64,000 nucleotides of DNA from Polyangium jinanense (lineage in GTDB: Bacteria > Myxococcota > Polyangia > Polyangiales > Polyangiaceae): contig NZ_JAGTJJ010000015.1 in the NCBI RefSeq assembly GCF_028435365.1, forward strand, positions 1 through 64,000, given 5' to 3'. Each line of letters begins with the position of its first letter. The stretch's first letter is position 1. A model generated the notes under the pieces. That model had not been told where the DNA came from. It searched no databases and worked only from the letters and a program-made list of their open reading frames with translations. Shown here one piece after another: positions 1 through 8,306 of the stretch. The position numbers were made by a program, and so were the translations under genes.

Positions 1-105
1 CGATGAACTGCGCGATGCGCAGTTCATCGACCCCGGGTCCAGCGCTTGCGCTGGTCCGGGTCCAGGGGTGGACAACCCCTGGTCGGGTCCGGGGTGAAAC
101 CCCGG
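1..105 (+). repeat. Half copy of the multi-hairpin intergenic element (copy A)
   Basis: Four hairpins follow one another without a gap. The first pairs 1-13 (cgatgaactgcgc) with 17-29, a perfect 13-bp stem with a 3-nt loop. The second pairs 39-45 with 48-54 (ccagcgc/gcgctgg). The third pairs 62-69 with 75-82 (ccaggggt/acccctgg). The fourth pairs 89-95 with 99-105 (ccggggt/accccgg). Order and sequence match the right arm of the complete copies at 37.5 and 39.9 kb, so the centre and left arm probably lie before the window. It sits beyond the 3' end of the minus-strand surface-protein gene. Confidence 0.85.
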
Positions 106-124
106 CGCTACGCCGTGGCCCAGA

Positions 125-151
125 GGCCCCTCCCCGCGCGGGAGAGGGGCC
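125..151 (-). terminator. Candidate hairpin terminator of the surface-protein gene
   Basis: ggcccctc (125-132) pairs with gaggggcc (144-151), and ccc (133-135) with ggg (140-142), around a gcgc loop with one bulged A. It lies 12 bp beyond the stop of the minus-strand gene ending at 164. There is no T-tract on either side, so it is an intrinsic terminator only by position and stem strength; it could be simple mRNA 3'-end protection. Confidence 0.45.
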
Positions 152-163
152 CGGGATCGCGAT

Positions 164-3100
164 CTAGAACCCGGCGCGCCGCGAGCGCAGGCGCCGCGCA
201 AAGGCCGCAAGGCCAAGCGCAAGGCCGAGCACGCCTGCCGAGCCCGCGTCGCCACGCGTGCTGCTGCCTGCCGCACGGCAATCGCAGCCGCTGTCGTCCG
301 GGGGAAGGCCGCCGCCCGCGCCGGCCGAGCCACCCGCGCCCGCGCCGCCCGCGCCGCCGGCACCACCCGCGCCGCCGTCACCACCGGCGCCACCGCCGCC
401 GCCTGCGCCGCCCTCGCCCGTCTCGCAGACGCCCGCCTCGCACCTGCCGTCGGTGCAAGCCGTGCCGTCAGGCACCGTGCCGTCGTCTGGGCAATCGTTC
501 GTCGCGCCGTCGCAGAGCTCCGAAAGGTCGCATTCCCCCGCCGCCGGCCGGCATTCCGTGCCCGCCACGGCGAGCGCGTCGGCCGGACAATCCACAGCCT
601 GTCCGTCGCAGCTCTCCGCCACGTCGCAAAGGCCGATTGCCGCGCGGCACACGGTGCCGGCGCTCGACACCACGTCCGCCGGGCAATCGTTCGCCGCGCC
701 GTCGCACGTCTCCACCGCGTCGCAACCGCCCGCCGCGGCTCGGCACTCGGTGCCCGCCGCGACCTTCGCATCCGCAGGGCAAGCGCCGTTCACGCCGTCG
801 CAGCTCTCCGCCGCGTCGCAAGCGCCCGCCGCGGCACGGCACGCGGTGCCCGCCGGGACGAGGTTGTCGCCGGGGCAGAGCGGCGTGAACCCGTCGCAGA
901 TCTCGTCGACGTCGCACGCGCCCACGGCCGCGCGGCAAACGAAACCGCCCGCGGCGACCGCGTCCGCAGGGCAAGCGTTGCCTGCGCCGTCACAGGTCTC
1001 GGCCGGATCGCAGCCGCCGATCGAGGCGCGGCACTCGGCGCCCGCCGCGACCTTCGCGTCCGCGGGGCAAGCGGTGCTCGTCCCGTCGCACGCCTCGGCC
1101 ACGTCGCACGCGCCGCCTGCCATGCGGCACTCGGTGCCGGCCGGGGTCGGCGTGCAGGTGCCCACCGCGCCCGCGAGGTTGCAGGCCTGGCAATCGCCCG
1201 CCGCGCTGCCGCCGCAGGCCGTGTTGCAGCAGACGCCGTCGGCGCAGAAACCGCTCGCGCAGTCCTTTCCGGCCTGGCATGCCTGCCCGTTGTCGAGCTT
1301 GTTCTGCGGCGTGAACAGGTACGCGGCGCCGCTGCTCGCGGCCGCGCCGGTGTGCGCCACGGCGCCGACGATCGCCCACGAGCCGCTCACGCCGACGGAG
1401 TGACCGAACTGATCGCCGAGCCCGGAGTCCGCGCCCGTGAGCTTCTTCTCCTGGGCCCACGTGCCCGCGTTCCGCAGGAACACGTACGCCGAGCCGGTCG
1501 ATTGCGGTTCGTCGTAACGCGCGCCGATGACTGCCGTGTCCCCGACGATCGACACGGAATGGCCGAACTGATCCCCGCCGTCGCCATCCGCCGCGAGGAT
1601 CTGCGCCTGCTGCGCCCAGACGCCTGCGTTCCGCGTGTACGCGTACACCTTGCCTTGCGAGGCGACGGCGAGCGGCGCGGCGATGAGCGCGGTGTCGCCC
1701 GAGACCGCGACGGAGTAGCCGAACCAATCGTTCGGCTTGCCGTCGGGCGGGGCGAGCTTCGCTTGTTGCGCCCACACGCCCGCGGTCCGGAAAAACACGA
1801 ACGCCGAACCCGACACCGAGCCATTGTCGTCATCGCCGTACGCGCCGACGACGATGGTATCGCCCGAGACCGCGACGGCCGTGCCGAACTCGTCCTGCCC
1901 CGCGGCCGCCGCGCCTGCCGTGAGCTTGGCGCCTTGCAGCGCGAACGTGGTCGCGCCCTTCACGTAGACGTAGGCGGATCCGGCGTCGACGTTGGCGCCG
2001 TTGTCGTCGAACGGCGCGCCGACCACGAGCGTCGTGCCCGAGATGGCGACGGACGAGCCGAACCGATCGCTTGCGGCCGCGTCGTTCGCGGTGATCTTCT
2101 GGAGCTGCGTGAAATTCGAGCCGAAGGCCGTTCGCTGGAAGACGAAAACCGCGCCGCGGCTGGCGTTGTCGATCGGGGCGCCAACCGCGATGATGTTGCC
2201 GGAGATGGCCACCGTGCGGCCGAACCGATCGCCTGCCGTGAGCGTGGCGTCGCCCGAGAGGAGCCTTTGCGTCTGCGTCCAGGTGTTGTTCCCGGCGTTC
2301 CGGAGGAACACGTATGCCGAGCCCGCGTCCGCGCCCTTGGCGGCGTCGTCGTCGTCCGGCGCGCCCACGACGGCCGTGTCCCCGTCGATCGCCGCGGCAT
2401 AACCGAACGCGTCGTCCGCCGCGCCGTCGTTCGCCAGGAGCTTCTGCGACTCGGCCCATACGATGGGATCGACCACGATCGGATAGACCGCGCCCGTGTC
2501 GTCGACGTGAATGGCGAGCCGGCCCTCTTCGGCCGAAAGGAACGACGGGAGCACGCGGCCGTTCGCGTCCGTGACGTAAAGGTCGGTGTAGCGGAGGATC
2601 ACCTCGCCGGCCTCGTCACGCAGGAGCGCCGCGTCCGCCTCGGCCGTGAGCTCAGGCAGGAGCCCCTCGGCGCGCATCGAAAGCGTGACCGTTCCGCCGC
2701 CCGCCTCGCGGCACGCGGGCCGCTTCGCGAGATCGAAGCCCTGCTCCAGGCCGAGCGGGCCATTCAAATACCACTCCACGACGTCGCCGCGGCGATATTC
2801 GGCGCGATTGCCACGCGCCTCGGGCGAAGCCTCGGCAGCCGGCTCGAGGTCGCCGTCGCAGCCCACGGCGTCGAGCGAAAGCTCGAACGGGCGATCGGCG
2901 CGCACGTCGACGGCGACCCGCACGCCCGCCGGGGAGAGCTCCGCGGAGAGGCCCTGCGCCGGGTTCCTGGCGGAAATCGTGCCTTTGTCGCCGCGCTCCA
3001 GGCGATACGCGGGCGAGGCATCCTTTTGCACCGCCGCCACGTAGGCCGCGCGCAGCCCCGCGTGATCCACCGCTTCCCCTACCGGGGGCGTTTTCGCCTG

Positions 3101-3205
3101 CGCCGAAAGGGAAGCGTCCCCCGATTGCGGACCCCTGTCGTCCGCCCCGCACGCTGCCGCGAGCGAGACCGGAAGAGCAAACCACCATCGCTTCGCTGCC
3201 AACAT
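164..3205 (-). CDS. FG-GAP and Cys-repeat surface lipoprotein with MYXO-CTERM-like tail
   Basis: 1013 residues. The N-terminus is a lipoprotein signal with lipobox Cys19 (SLAAAC). Residues about 250-640 hold seven FG-GAP-type blade motifs (pattern D.FG..VA..G....VGAP), the integrin-alpha-like beta-propeller fold. Then come seven Cys-rich units of the form CR...G.CD..E.CDG....CP, resembling disintegrin-like Cys repeats. A Gly/Ala-rich linker leads to GCDCRAAGSS, a hydrophobic stretch and RRLRSRR, the layout of the myxobacterial MYXO-CTERM sorting tail. It is probably exported and anchored at the cell surface; adhesion or ligand binding is inference. Having both a lipobox and a MYXO-CTERM-like tail is unusual, as they imply different anchoring steps. 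The gene diverges from aspS. Confidence 0.85.
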   Translation of the reverse strand: MLAAKRWWFALPVSLAAACGADDRGPQSGDASLSAQAKTPPVGEAVDHAGLRAAYVAAVQKDASPAYRLERGDKGTISARNPAQGLSAELSPAGVRVAVDVRADRPFELSLDAVGCDGDLEPAAEASPEARGNRAEYRRGDVVEWYLNGPLGLEQGFDLAKRPACREAGGGTVTLSMRAEGLLPELTAEADAALLRDEAGEVILRYTDLYVTDANGRVLPSFLSAEEGRLAIHVDDTGAVYPIVVDPIVWAESQKLLANDGAADDAFGYAAAIDGDTAVVGAPDDDDAAKGADAGSAYVFLRNAGNNTWTQTQRLLSGDATLTAGDRFGRTVAISGNIIAVGAPIDNASRGAVFVFQRTAFGSNFTQLQKITANDAAASDRFGSSVAISGTTLVVGAPFDDNGANVDAGSAYVYVKGATTFALQGAKLTAGAAAAGQDEFGTAVAVSGDTIVVGAYGDDDNGSVSGSAFVFFRTAGVWAQQAKLAPPDGKPNDWFGYSVAVSGDTALIAAPLAVASQGKVYAYTRNAGVWAQQAQILAADGDGGDQFGHSVSIVGDTAVIGARYDEPQSTGSAYVFLRNAGTWAQEKKLTGADSGLGDQFGHSVGVSGSWAIVGAVAHTGAAASSGAAYLFTPQNKLDNGQACQAGKDCASGFCADGVCCNTACGGSAAGDCQACNLAGAVGTCTPTPAGTECRMAGGACDVAEACDGTSTACPADAKVAAGAECRASIGGCDPAETCDGAGNACPADAVAAGGFVCRAAVGACDVDEICDGFTPLCPGDNLVPAGTACRAAAGACDAAESCDGVNGACPADAKVAAGTECRAAAGGCDAVETCDGAANDCPADVVSSAGTVCRAAIGLCDVAESCDGQAVDCPADALAVAGTECRPAAGECDLSELCDGATNDCPDDGTVPDGTACTDGRCEAGVCETGEGGAGGGGGAGGDGGAGGAGGAGGAGAGGSAGAGGGLPPDDSGCDCRAAGSSTRGDAGSAGVLGLALGLAAFARRLRSRRAGF

Positions 3206-3418
3206 TCTTCACCCCGTATCGTGAAGGGAAAAAGCTACACTCTGGACGAGCGGCCATGTTACCAAAGCCGTACGTGCAGAGCGACGCCTTACGGCGGAAG
3301 CACGTCCGCTTCGCCTCCGCGTGTGTGCCGGGACCGCGTTGGGAGGGTCACGAAAAAGCGACCATGCGAGCTGCCTGGCCCGTTGATGTAGCGGCGTGAG
3401 CGACTATGCTGCGCCGCC

Positions 3419-5224
3419 ATGTCGGAATTTTTGGCGGACAAGAAGCGCACGCACTCTTGCAACGCGCTGCGTGCGAGCGACGTCGGCAAGGACGTCGTGC
3501 TGATGGGCTGGGTGGCGCATCGCCGGGACCACGGCGGCCGGGTGTTCATCGATCTGCGGGATCGCGAGGGCCTGACGCAGGTGGTCTTCGGGCCGGAGAT
3601 CGGGAAGGAAGCGCACGAGCTCGCCAGCGAGCTGCGCTCGGAGTACTGCATCGGCATCGCCGGCAAGGTGGTGACGCGCGTCTCGTCGGGTGGGCAGCCC
3701 AATCCGAAGCTCGCGACCGGCGAGGTCGAGGTGAATGCCGAGACGCTCCACATCTTCTCGCGGTCGGAGACGCCGCCGTTCCTCATCGAGGACGAGATCG
3801 ACACGCGCGAAGAAATCCGGCTGAAGCACCGCTACCTGGATCTGCGCAGGCCCGCGCTGCAGCGAAACTTCCTGGTGCGCTCGAAGCTCTACCGCGCCGC
3901 GCGTGATTACTTCCACGGCGAGGGCTTCACCGAGCTCGAGACGCCGTTCATGGTGAAGTACACCCCCGGCGGCGCGCGAAACTTCCTCGTCCCCTCGCGC
4001 CTCAATCCGGGGAACTTCTATGCGCTCGCCGAGTCGCCGCAGATCTTCAAGCAGCTCTTCATGGTCGCCGGCTTCGAGCGATATTTCCAGATCGTGCGTT
4101 GCTTCCGCGACGAGGACCTCCGGCTCGATCGCCAGCCCGAGTTCACGCAGGTCGACGTGGAGATGTCCTTCATCACCGAGGAGGACATTTACGCAACGAT
4201 GGAGGGCCTCATCGCCCGCGCCTGGAAGGACGTGCTCGACGTGGACCTGCCGCGCCCGTTCCTGCGGATGAGCTACCGCGAGGCGATGCTCAAATATGGC
4301 TCCGACAAGCCCGACCTGCGCTTCGGGCTCGAGCTCGCCGATCTGACGGAGGTGCTCCGTCCGCTCGAAGGAGGCGGCGTGCCGCTCTTCAAGGGCGCGC
4401 TCGAGCAGAAGGGAATCATCAAGGGACTCCGGATCCCGGCAAAGGAAGCCGCGTCGCTGTCGCGCACGGAGGCCGACAAGCTGGAAGAGTTCGTGAAGGG
4501 ATTCGGCGCGCGCGGCCTCGCGCGGGCGCGGGTCGGCGAAGGCGGCGAGTGGACGCAGTCGCCGCTCAGCAAGACCGTGACGCCCGAGGCGCGGGCCGCA
4601 GTGAACGCAGCGCTCGGCGCCGGCCCCGGCGATCTGCTGTTCTTCCAGTTCGGCTCGTTCAAGCTCGTGAACGCAGTGCTCGGCGGCCTGCGCCTGCACC
4701 TCGGGCACAAGCTCGGGCTCGTGCCCGAAGGCCAGTGGCGTTTCCTCTGGGTCACCGATTTCCCGATGTTCGAGCAGGCCGAAAGCGGGCAATGGGTCGC
4801 CGCACATCACCCGTTCACGTCGCCGAAGCCGGAGCACGTGCAATACCTCGGCACCGACAACGGTCGCGTGGAGGCGCGCGCCTACGACCTCGTGCTGAAC
4901 GGCAACGAAATCGCAGGCGGCTCGATCCGTATCCACCAGCGCGAGGTGCAAGCCAAGGTCTTCGCCGCACTCGGCCTCTCCGAGGACGATTTCCGCGCAA
5001 AGTTCGGCTTCCTCCTCGACGCATTCCGCTACGGCCCGCCCCCGCACGGCGGCATCGCCTTCGGTCTCGACCGTCTGACGATGCTCCTCTGCAACGCAGG
5101 GAGCCTGCGCGACGTCATCGCCTTCCCGAAGACGCAAAAAGGGACGGATCTCATGACGGACGCCCCCACCGGCGTCGCCCCCGAGCAGCTCGACGAGCTC
5201 GGCGTGCAGCTCAAGAAGGTCTGA
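3419..5224 (+). CDS. aspS: Aspartyl-tRNA synthetase
   Basis: 601 residues, the usual bacterial AspRS length. It charges tRNA-Asp with aspartate in the cytoplasm. The N-terminal OB-fold anticodon domain contains GWVAHRRDHGGRVFIDLRDR, class II motif 2 is FRDEDLRLDRQPEFTQVD, and motif 3 is GIAFGLDRLTMLL near the C-terminus. The long insert between motifs 2 and 3 fits the bacterial GAD domain. His38 in RRDHGG matches the residue that, in Pseudomonas AspRS, is associated with also accepting tRNA-Asn, so the enzyme may be non-discriminating and rely on GatCAB; this is inferred from one residue. No strong ribosome binding site precedes the ATG. The gene diverges from the surface-protein gene, and its 3' end faces a diverged half hairpin element. 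Confidence 0.97.
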   Translation: MSEFLADKKRTHSCNALRASDVGKDVVLMGWVAHRRDHGGRVFIDLRDREGLTQVVFGPEIGKEAHELASELRSEYCIGIAGKVVTRVSSGGQPNPKLATGEVEVNAETLHIFSRSETPPFLIEDEIDTREEIRLKHRYLDLRRPALQRNFLVRSKLYRAARDYFHGEGFTELETPFMVKYTPGGARNFLVPSRLNPGNFYALAESPQIFKQLFMVAGFERYFQIVRCFRDEDLRLDRQPEFTQVDVEMSFITEEDIYATMEGLIARAWKDVLDVDLPRPFLRMSYREAMLKYGSDKPDLRFGLELADLTEVLRPLEGGGVPLFKGALEQKGIIKGLRIPAKEAASLSRTEADKLEEFVKGFGARGLARARVGEGGEWTQSPLSKTVTPEARAAVNAALGAGPGDLLFFQFGSFKLVNAVLGGLRLHLGHKLGLVPEGQWRFLWVTDFPMFEQAESGQWVAAHHPFTSPKPEHVQYLGTDNGRVEARAYDLVLNGNEIAGGSIRIHQREVQAKVFAALGLSEDDFRAKFGFLLDAFRYGPPPHGGIAFGLDRLTMLLCNAGSLRDVIAFPKTQKGTDLMTDAPTGVAPEQLDELGVQLKKV

Positions 5225-5237
5225 GGCAAGGGCGGAG

Positions 5238-5342
5238 GCGGGGCGTCGCCCCGCACCCCAGAAGGGGGCTCCCCGCCCCCTTCACCCCGGGCCAGGCACG
5301 GCCTGGACCGAAGGCGGATCAACCGCGCGATGCGCGGTTGAT
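5238..5342 (-). repeat. Diverged half copy of the multi-hairpin element (copy F)
   Basis: Four consecutive hairpins in the order of the left arm of the complete copies, but with almost entirely different stem sequence: gcggggc/gccccgc (5238-5244/5248-5254), gaagggggc/gcccccttc (5261-5269/5275-5283), ccaggc/gcctgg (5292-5297/5301-5306), and an 11-bp stem at 5318-5328/5332-5342 with the same gat loop seen in copy A. Architecture, spacing and loop are kept while pairs have changed. It fills the gap between the convergent ends of aspS and the lipoprotein gene at 5368. The strand is given only to mark opposite orientation to copy A. Confidence 0.75.
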
Positions 5343-5367
5343 TCGACGGATCCGTCAGCGTCTCCGC

Positions 5368-5898
5368 TCAAGGCTCCACGGAGACGTCGAGCCTCGCTTC
5401 GAGCGATTGCATATCGAAGTAAGCTGGATTGTTCGGTTTCATCGTGACGGAAAGGATCGTCGCCGTGAACCGAAGCTGCCCCGCCTTCACCGAACGCTCG
5501 GCGCATCTATCCATTTCGCTCGCGTCGAGCTCGATCACGCTCTCCACGAGCGCCGAGTGAGGGTCGTGCACGTCCTCGAGCCCCGCGATCAAGATCTGCA
5601 CGCCCGGCGCATACGAATGACCCTCCGCCCCATTGTATGCCTGCCCTGTCCAGCCGAAGAAGTAGGCATATCCAACAGGATGGCCGTCGATGGACTCGAT
5701 CGTCGCCGTGACGCCCGTGCAACAAAATGGACCGATCGAATCATTGTTGTTGGGTGTCGCTTCATCGGGCAGCAGGAACGTCGACTGGACGAGCGACGGG
5801 TCCAGCCCGTCCGGACCAGGGCAAGCATCGAGCTCCTCGCTCTCGCAACCGAAGGTCAACACCGCCAAACCAACCCAAAGCCACTTTGCAAAGCGCAT
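5368..5898 (-). CDS. Hypothetical small lipoprotein
   Basis: 176 residues from the ATG at 5898. That start gives MRFAKWLWVGLAVLTFGC, a compact signal peptide with lipobox LTFGC; the upstream in-frame ATG adds 32 residues that do not look like part of a signal peptide. The mature part has a few Cys and an acidic, beta-rich look (GVTATIESIDGHPVGYAYF). I recognise no family. It is probably a membrane-anchored periplasmic or outer-membrane protein. Its 3' end converges on aspS across a half hairpin element. Confidence 0.7.
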   Translation of the reverse strand: MRFAKWLWVGLAVLTFGCESEELDACPGPDGLDPSLVQSTFLLPDEATPNNNDSIGPFCCTGVTATIESIDGHPVGYAYFFGWTGQAYNGAEGHSYAPGVQILIAGLEDVHDPHSALVESVIELDASEMDRCAERSVKAGQLRFTATILSVTMKPNNPAYFDMQSLEARLDVSVEP

Positions 5899-6361
5899 GG
5901 CCAGCGCGTATGCACGGCGGATGCCAGCCGATGTACTGCGCGATCCCAGGAGGGAGAACACGCGCAGAACCACGAACAGGTGACAACGTGGCATTTATCA
6001 CCCCCAAATGCGCCAGGTTGTCTCGGCCGCAGGGGTAGAGCGCGGGCCGATTCAGCCACTTGGCGCGGCTCACCCCATGGAACAGTGGAATGCTCCAGGC
6101 CTTCGACGGCACAATCTCCCGGATCGCATCGAATACCCGCTCCCGCCACCGTCCCCGCTTCTGCTCCATTGTTTCCACGCCCGACAGCGCGTTGCCGACG
6201 TCCGTTTTTCTTGCTCGAATGAACACGTCGTGAACGACTCGACAATCGACCCAGCGGCTCGAAGGAGATGGGCACTGGGCGCTCTGCGGACGAGGCCGCG
6301 CATCGTGGCTCGGCCTCACAGGAGACGTCCAGCATGCGAAGAAAACCGGGAGGCTGCCGAT
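5899..6361. other. Intergenic region with a possible gene remnant on the minus strand
   Basis: 463 bp between two divergently read lipoprotein genes, so it must hold both promoters. GC is somewhat lower than in the neighbours. On the minus strand an open frame from an ATG at 6169 reads MEQKRGRWRERVFDAIREIV and continues with protein-like composition until it runs, in the same frame, into the lipoprotein gene's upstream region. It might be the remnant of a disrupted gene, but I recognise no family, and it shows no ribosome binding site of note. No tRNA or repeat element is visible. Confidence 0.3.
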
Positions 6362-6823
6362 ATGAATACCATCTCGAAGCTCGGAACGCTGCTGCTCGCG
6401 CTGTCTGCCTTGATGGCCATGGGCACGGGCTGCGCTGCGGGGGCTTCCGAAGCCAACACCGACGACGATATCGAAAGCGCCGAGGACGCAACCGTCGCGG
6501 ACGCAGACGAATTGTCCACGACGGAAGATGCCGCGGCCCTCTCGACCGGGTGGGGGCCCGGCAGATATTACGGCGGCGGCTCTTGTGGAGCACCGTGCGG
6601 CGCGTACGGGTACCGGGGCGCTTGCTCCCGCGGCTTCGCGGACGACTTCGACGTGTACCGCGGCCCTGGCGGCGGGTACGGCGTCGTCGGCCCCCGCGGA
6701 AACGTCGGCTTCGTCGGCCCCGGCGGCGGGTACGGCATCGCCGGCCCGGGCGGCGCGATCGGCGTCGGCCCCCGCGGAAACGTCGGCTTCGTCGGCCCCG
6801 GCGGGAACGCCGCCATCTACTAA
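6362..6823 (+). CDS. Gly-rich repeat lipoprotein
   Basis: 153 residues. The ATG at 6362 is preceded by a good ribosome binding site (gggagg) and starts a signal peptide MNTISKLGTLLLALSALMAM ending in lipobox GTGC. After an acidic Ser/Thr/Asp/Glu stretch (about 28-55) and four Cys in a GSCGAPCGAYGYRGAC region, the C-terminal third is a Gly/Pro repeat, GPRGNVGFVGPGG, present twice with similar flanks. A 41-bp DNA block is identical at 6686-6726 and 6764-6804, so the repeat number could change by slippage or recombination. It resembles short structural or surface proteins in composition only; no function can be assigned. Confidence 0.75.
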   Translation: MNTISKLGTLLLALSALMAMGTGCAAGASEANTDDDIESAEDATVADADELSTTEDAAALSTGWGPGRYYGGGSCGAPCGAYGYRGACSRGFADDFDVYRGPGGGYGVVGPRGNVGFVGPGGGYGIAGPGGAIGVGPRGNVGFVGPGGNAAIY

Positions 6824-6892
6824 TCGTGCACGAGCGCCATCGCGCGTCGTGCCAAACCAGCGATGATGGCTGAGCACGTCATCGCTCCTCCG

Positions 6893-6927
6893 TGGCGGCC
6901 GCCACTTTTTCGCAATGGCGGCCGCCA
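6893..6927. promoter_or_regulatory. Pair of identical 12-bp palindromes, candidate operator
   Basis: TGGCGGCCGCCA occurs at 6893-6904 and again at 6916-6927, 23 bp apart start to start (about two helical turns), separated by a T-rich run. It lies 122 bp before the VOC gene's ATG and after the Gly-rich lipoprotein gene. Identical palindromes on one face of the helix suit a dimeric regulator. In GC-rich DNA such palindromes also arise by chance, and the two copies could simply form one large hairpin acting as a terminator. Confidence 0.4.
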
Positions 6928-7049
6928 CCCCTGGCGGGAAAGGGCTGCGAACGTTCTTCGACGCGCCGCGTCCCGATTCGCGTTTTTGCCGACCAAACGG
7001 CTTGACCGCTGGAGCGCCGAAAGTAGCCTCTCGACAGGAAGGAGATCGC

Positions 7050-7586
7050 ATGAGCGCACGACGGCCGAGCCGGCTGCACCACACGGCATACGTCTCGAAG
7101 GATCTCGAGAAGACGCGAGCATTCTACGAGGAGATCATCGGGCTACCTCTGGTCGCCACATGGTGCGAAGCCGACGAGCTCTTCGGCGAGGTGCGGACCT
7201 ATTGCCACTGTTTCTTCGGCCTCGAGGACGGGAGCGCGCTCGCGTTCTTCCAGTTCGCCAGTGACCGCGATCAGAATCTCTTTGGTCCGCCGATGCCAGC
7301 GTCGCCGTTCCACCACATCGCGCTGACGGTCGACGCCGAGACGCAGCGCGCGATCGAGTCGCGCATCGAGAAGGCAGGCTATCGCGCGCCAGACACGTAC
7401 GTGCTCGAGCACGGGTACTGCCGGTCGGTCTACGTGAAAGACCCGAATGACATGATCGTCGAGCTCACGTGCGACGCCCCGAAGGCGGTGACGCCGGACG
7501 TCGAGGAGGCGCGGCGCAAGGAAGCGCATCGCGAGCTTGCCCGCTGGCTTTCCGGCGACCACACCTCGAACAACAGCTACCGGTGA
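7050..7586 (+). CDS. VOC (glyoxalase/dioxygenase) family protein
   Basis: 178 residues from the ATG at 7050, which has a near-perfect ribosome binding site (aaggag); longer reading frames upstream lack support. Two beta-alpha-beta-beta-beta modules are visible: the first starts LHHTAYVSKDLEKTRAFYEE, the second FHHIALTVDAE and ends in MIVEL. The His at each module start and the Glu near the end are the usual metal ligands of the vicinal oxygen chelate fold. Such proteins include glyoxalase I, ring-cleaving dioxygenases and resistance proteins; substrate cannot be told. It is followed at once by a NodB-type deacetylase and, 68 bp later, an FAH-family hydrolase, so a small catabolic operon is possible. 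Confidence 0.85.
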   Translation: MSARRPSRLHHTAYVSKDLEKTRAFYEEIIGLPLVATWCEADELFGEVRTYCHCFFGLEDGSALAFFQFASDRDQNLFGPPMPASPFHHIALTVDAETQRAIESRIEKAGYRAPDTYVLEHGYCRSVYVKDPNDMIVELTCDAPKAVTPDVEEARRKEAHRELARWLSGDHTSNNSYR

Positions 7587-7593
7587 TGTCGGG

Positions 7594-8238
7594 TTGAGGC
7601 GCGCGACGCTCACGTTCGACAACGGGCCCGACCGTGCAATCACACCGGCGGTGCTCGACATCTTGCGGCGAAGGAACGTCCCGGCGCACTTCTTCGTCCT
7701 CGGCAAGCATCTCGCGGAGCCCGAAGGCCGCGCGCTCGTCGCCCGCGCGGTCGCCGAAGCACATTGCGTCGGCAATCACTCGTTCACCCACGAGATTCCG
7801 CTCGGCGACGATCCGCGGCCCGACGCCGTCGCCGCGGAGATCGCCGCGACCGACGCGCGCCTCAAGTCGCTCGTCCCTGGCCCCAAGCGCTTTCGGCCGT
7901 TTGGCGGCGGGGGCATCCTCGGGCCGCATCTGCTCAGCCGCGCGGCCGTCACTCACCTCGTCGAGCAGGGATACTCCTGCGTCCTCTGGACCTCCGTCCC
8001 GCGCGACTGGGTCGACCCGAATGGCTGGGTGGCGCGCGCGCTCGCGGATTGCCTTGCCCAGCCGCACGCGGTCGTCGTCCTGCACGACATCCCGGATGCA
8101 TGTCTCGCGGGGCTCGAAGGCTTCCTCGACGCTGCGGAGCGCGAGGGGATCGAGCTCGTCACCGACCTTCCGCTCTCCGTCACGCCGATCCTCGACGGCA
8201 AGATCGTCGGCGATCTCGACGCCATCGTCGCAAAATGA
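7594..8238 (+). CDS. Polysaccharide deacetylase (NodB homology) family protein
   Basis: About 214 residues. I chose the TTG at 7594, 8 bp after the VOC stop, because homologues begin right before the first NodB motif (RRATLTFDNGPD). An ATG at 7537 would overlap the VOC gene by 50 bp. Motif 2 is NHSFTH, motif 3 RPFGG, then WTSVPRDW and VVVLHD, covering the five NodB motifs of carbohydrate esterase family 4. Motif 1 has DN instead of the classical DD, so the metal-binding Asp is Asn; a subfamily carries this variant. The family removes N-acetyl groups from peptidoglycan, chitin or similar polymers using a metal. No signal peptide is seen, which argues for a cytoplasmic role or a non-polysaccharide substrate. 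Confidence 0.85.
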   Translation: MRRATLTFDNGPDRAITPAVLDILRRRNVPAHFFVLGKHLAEPEGRALVARAVAEAHCVGNHSFTHEIPLGDDPRPDAVAAEIAATDARLKSLVPGPKRFRPFGGGGILGPHLLSRAAVTHLVEQGYSCVLWTSVPRDWVDPNGWVARALADCLAQPHAVVVLHDIPDACLAGLEGFLDAAEREGIELVTDLPLSVTPILDGKIVGDLDAIVAK

Positions 8239-8306
8239 ATTGACCGCAGCAGGCGATGGCTTAGAGCATCGAGCAGCGAACGGTTCGATGCTCCTGGAGG
8301 TAGACC

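Noticed and set aside
3404..5137. 577-residue frame opposite aspS
   Set aside because: Pure antisense shadow; the sense strand encodes an unmistakable AspRS.
7537..7593. ATG start for the deacetylase gene at 7537
   Set aside because: It would overlap the VOC gene by 50 bp and add 19 non-conserved residues before the first NodB motif.
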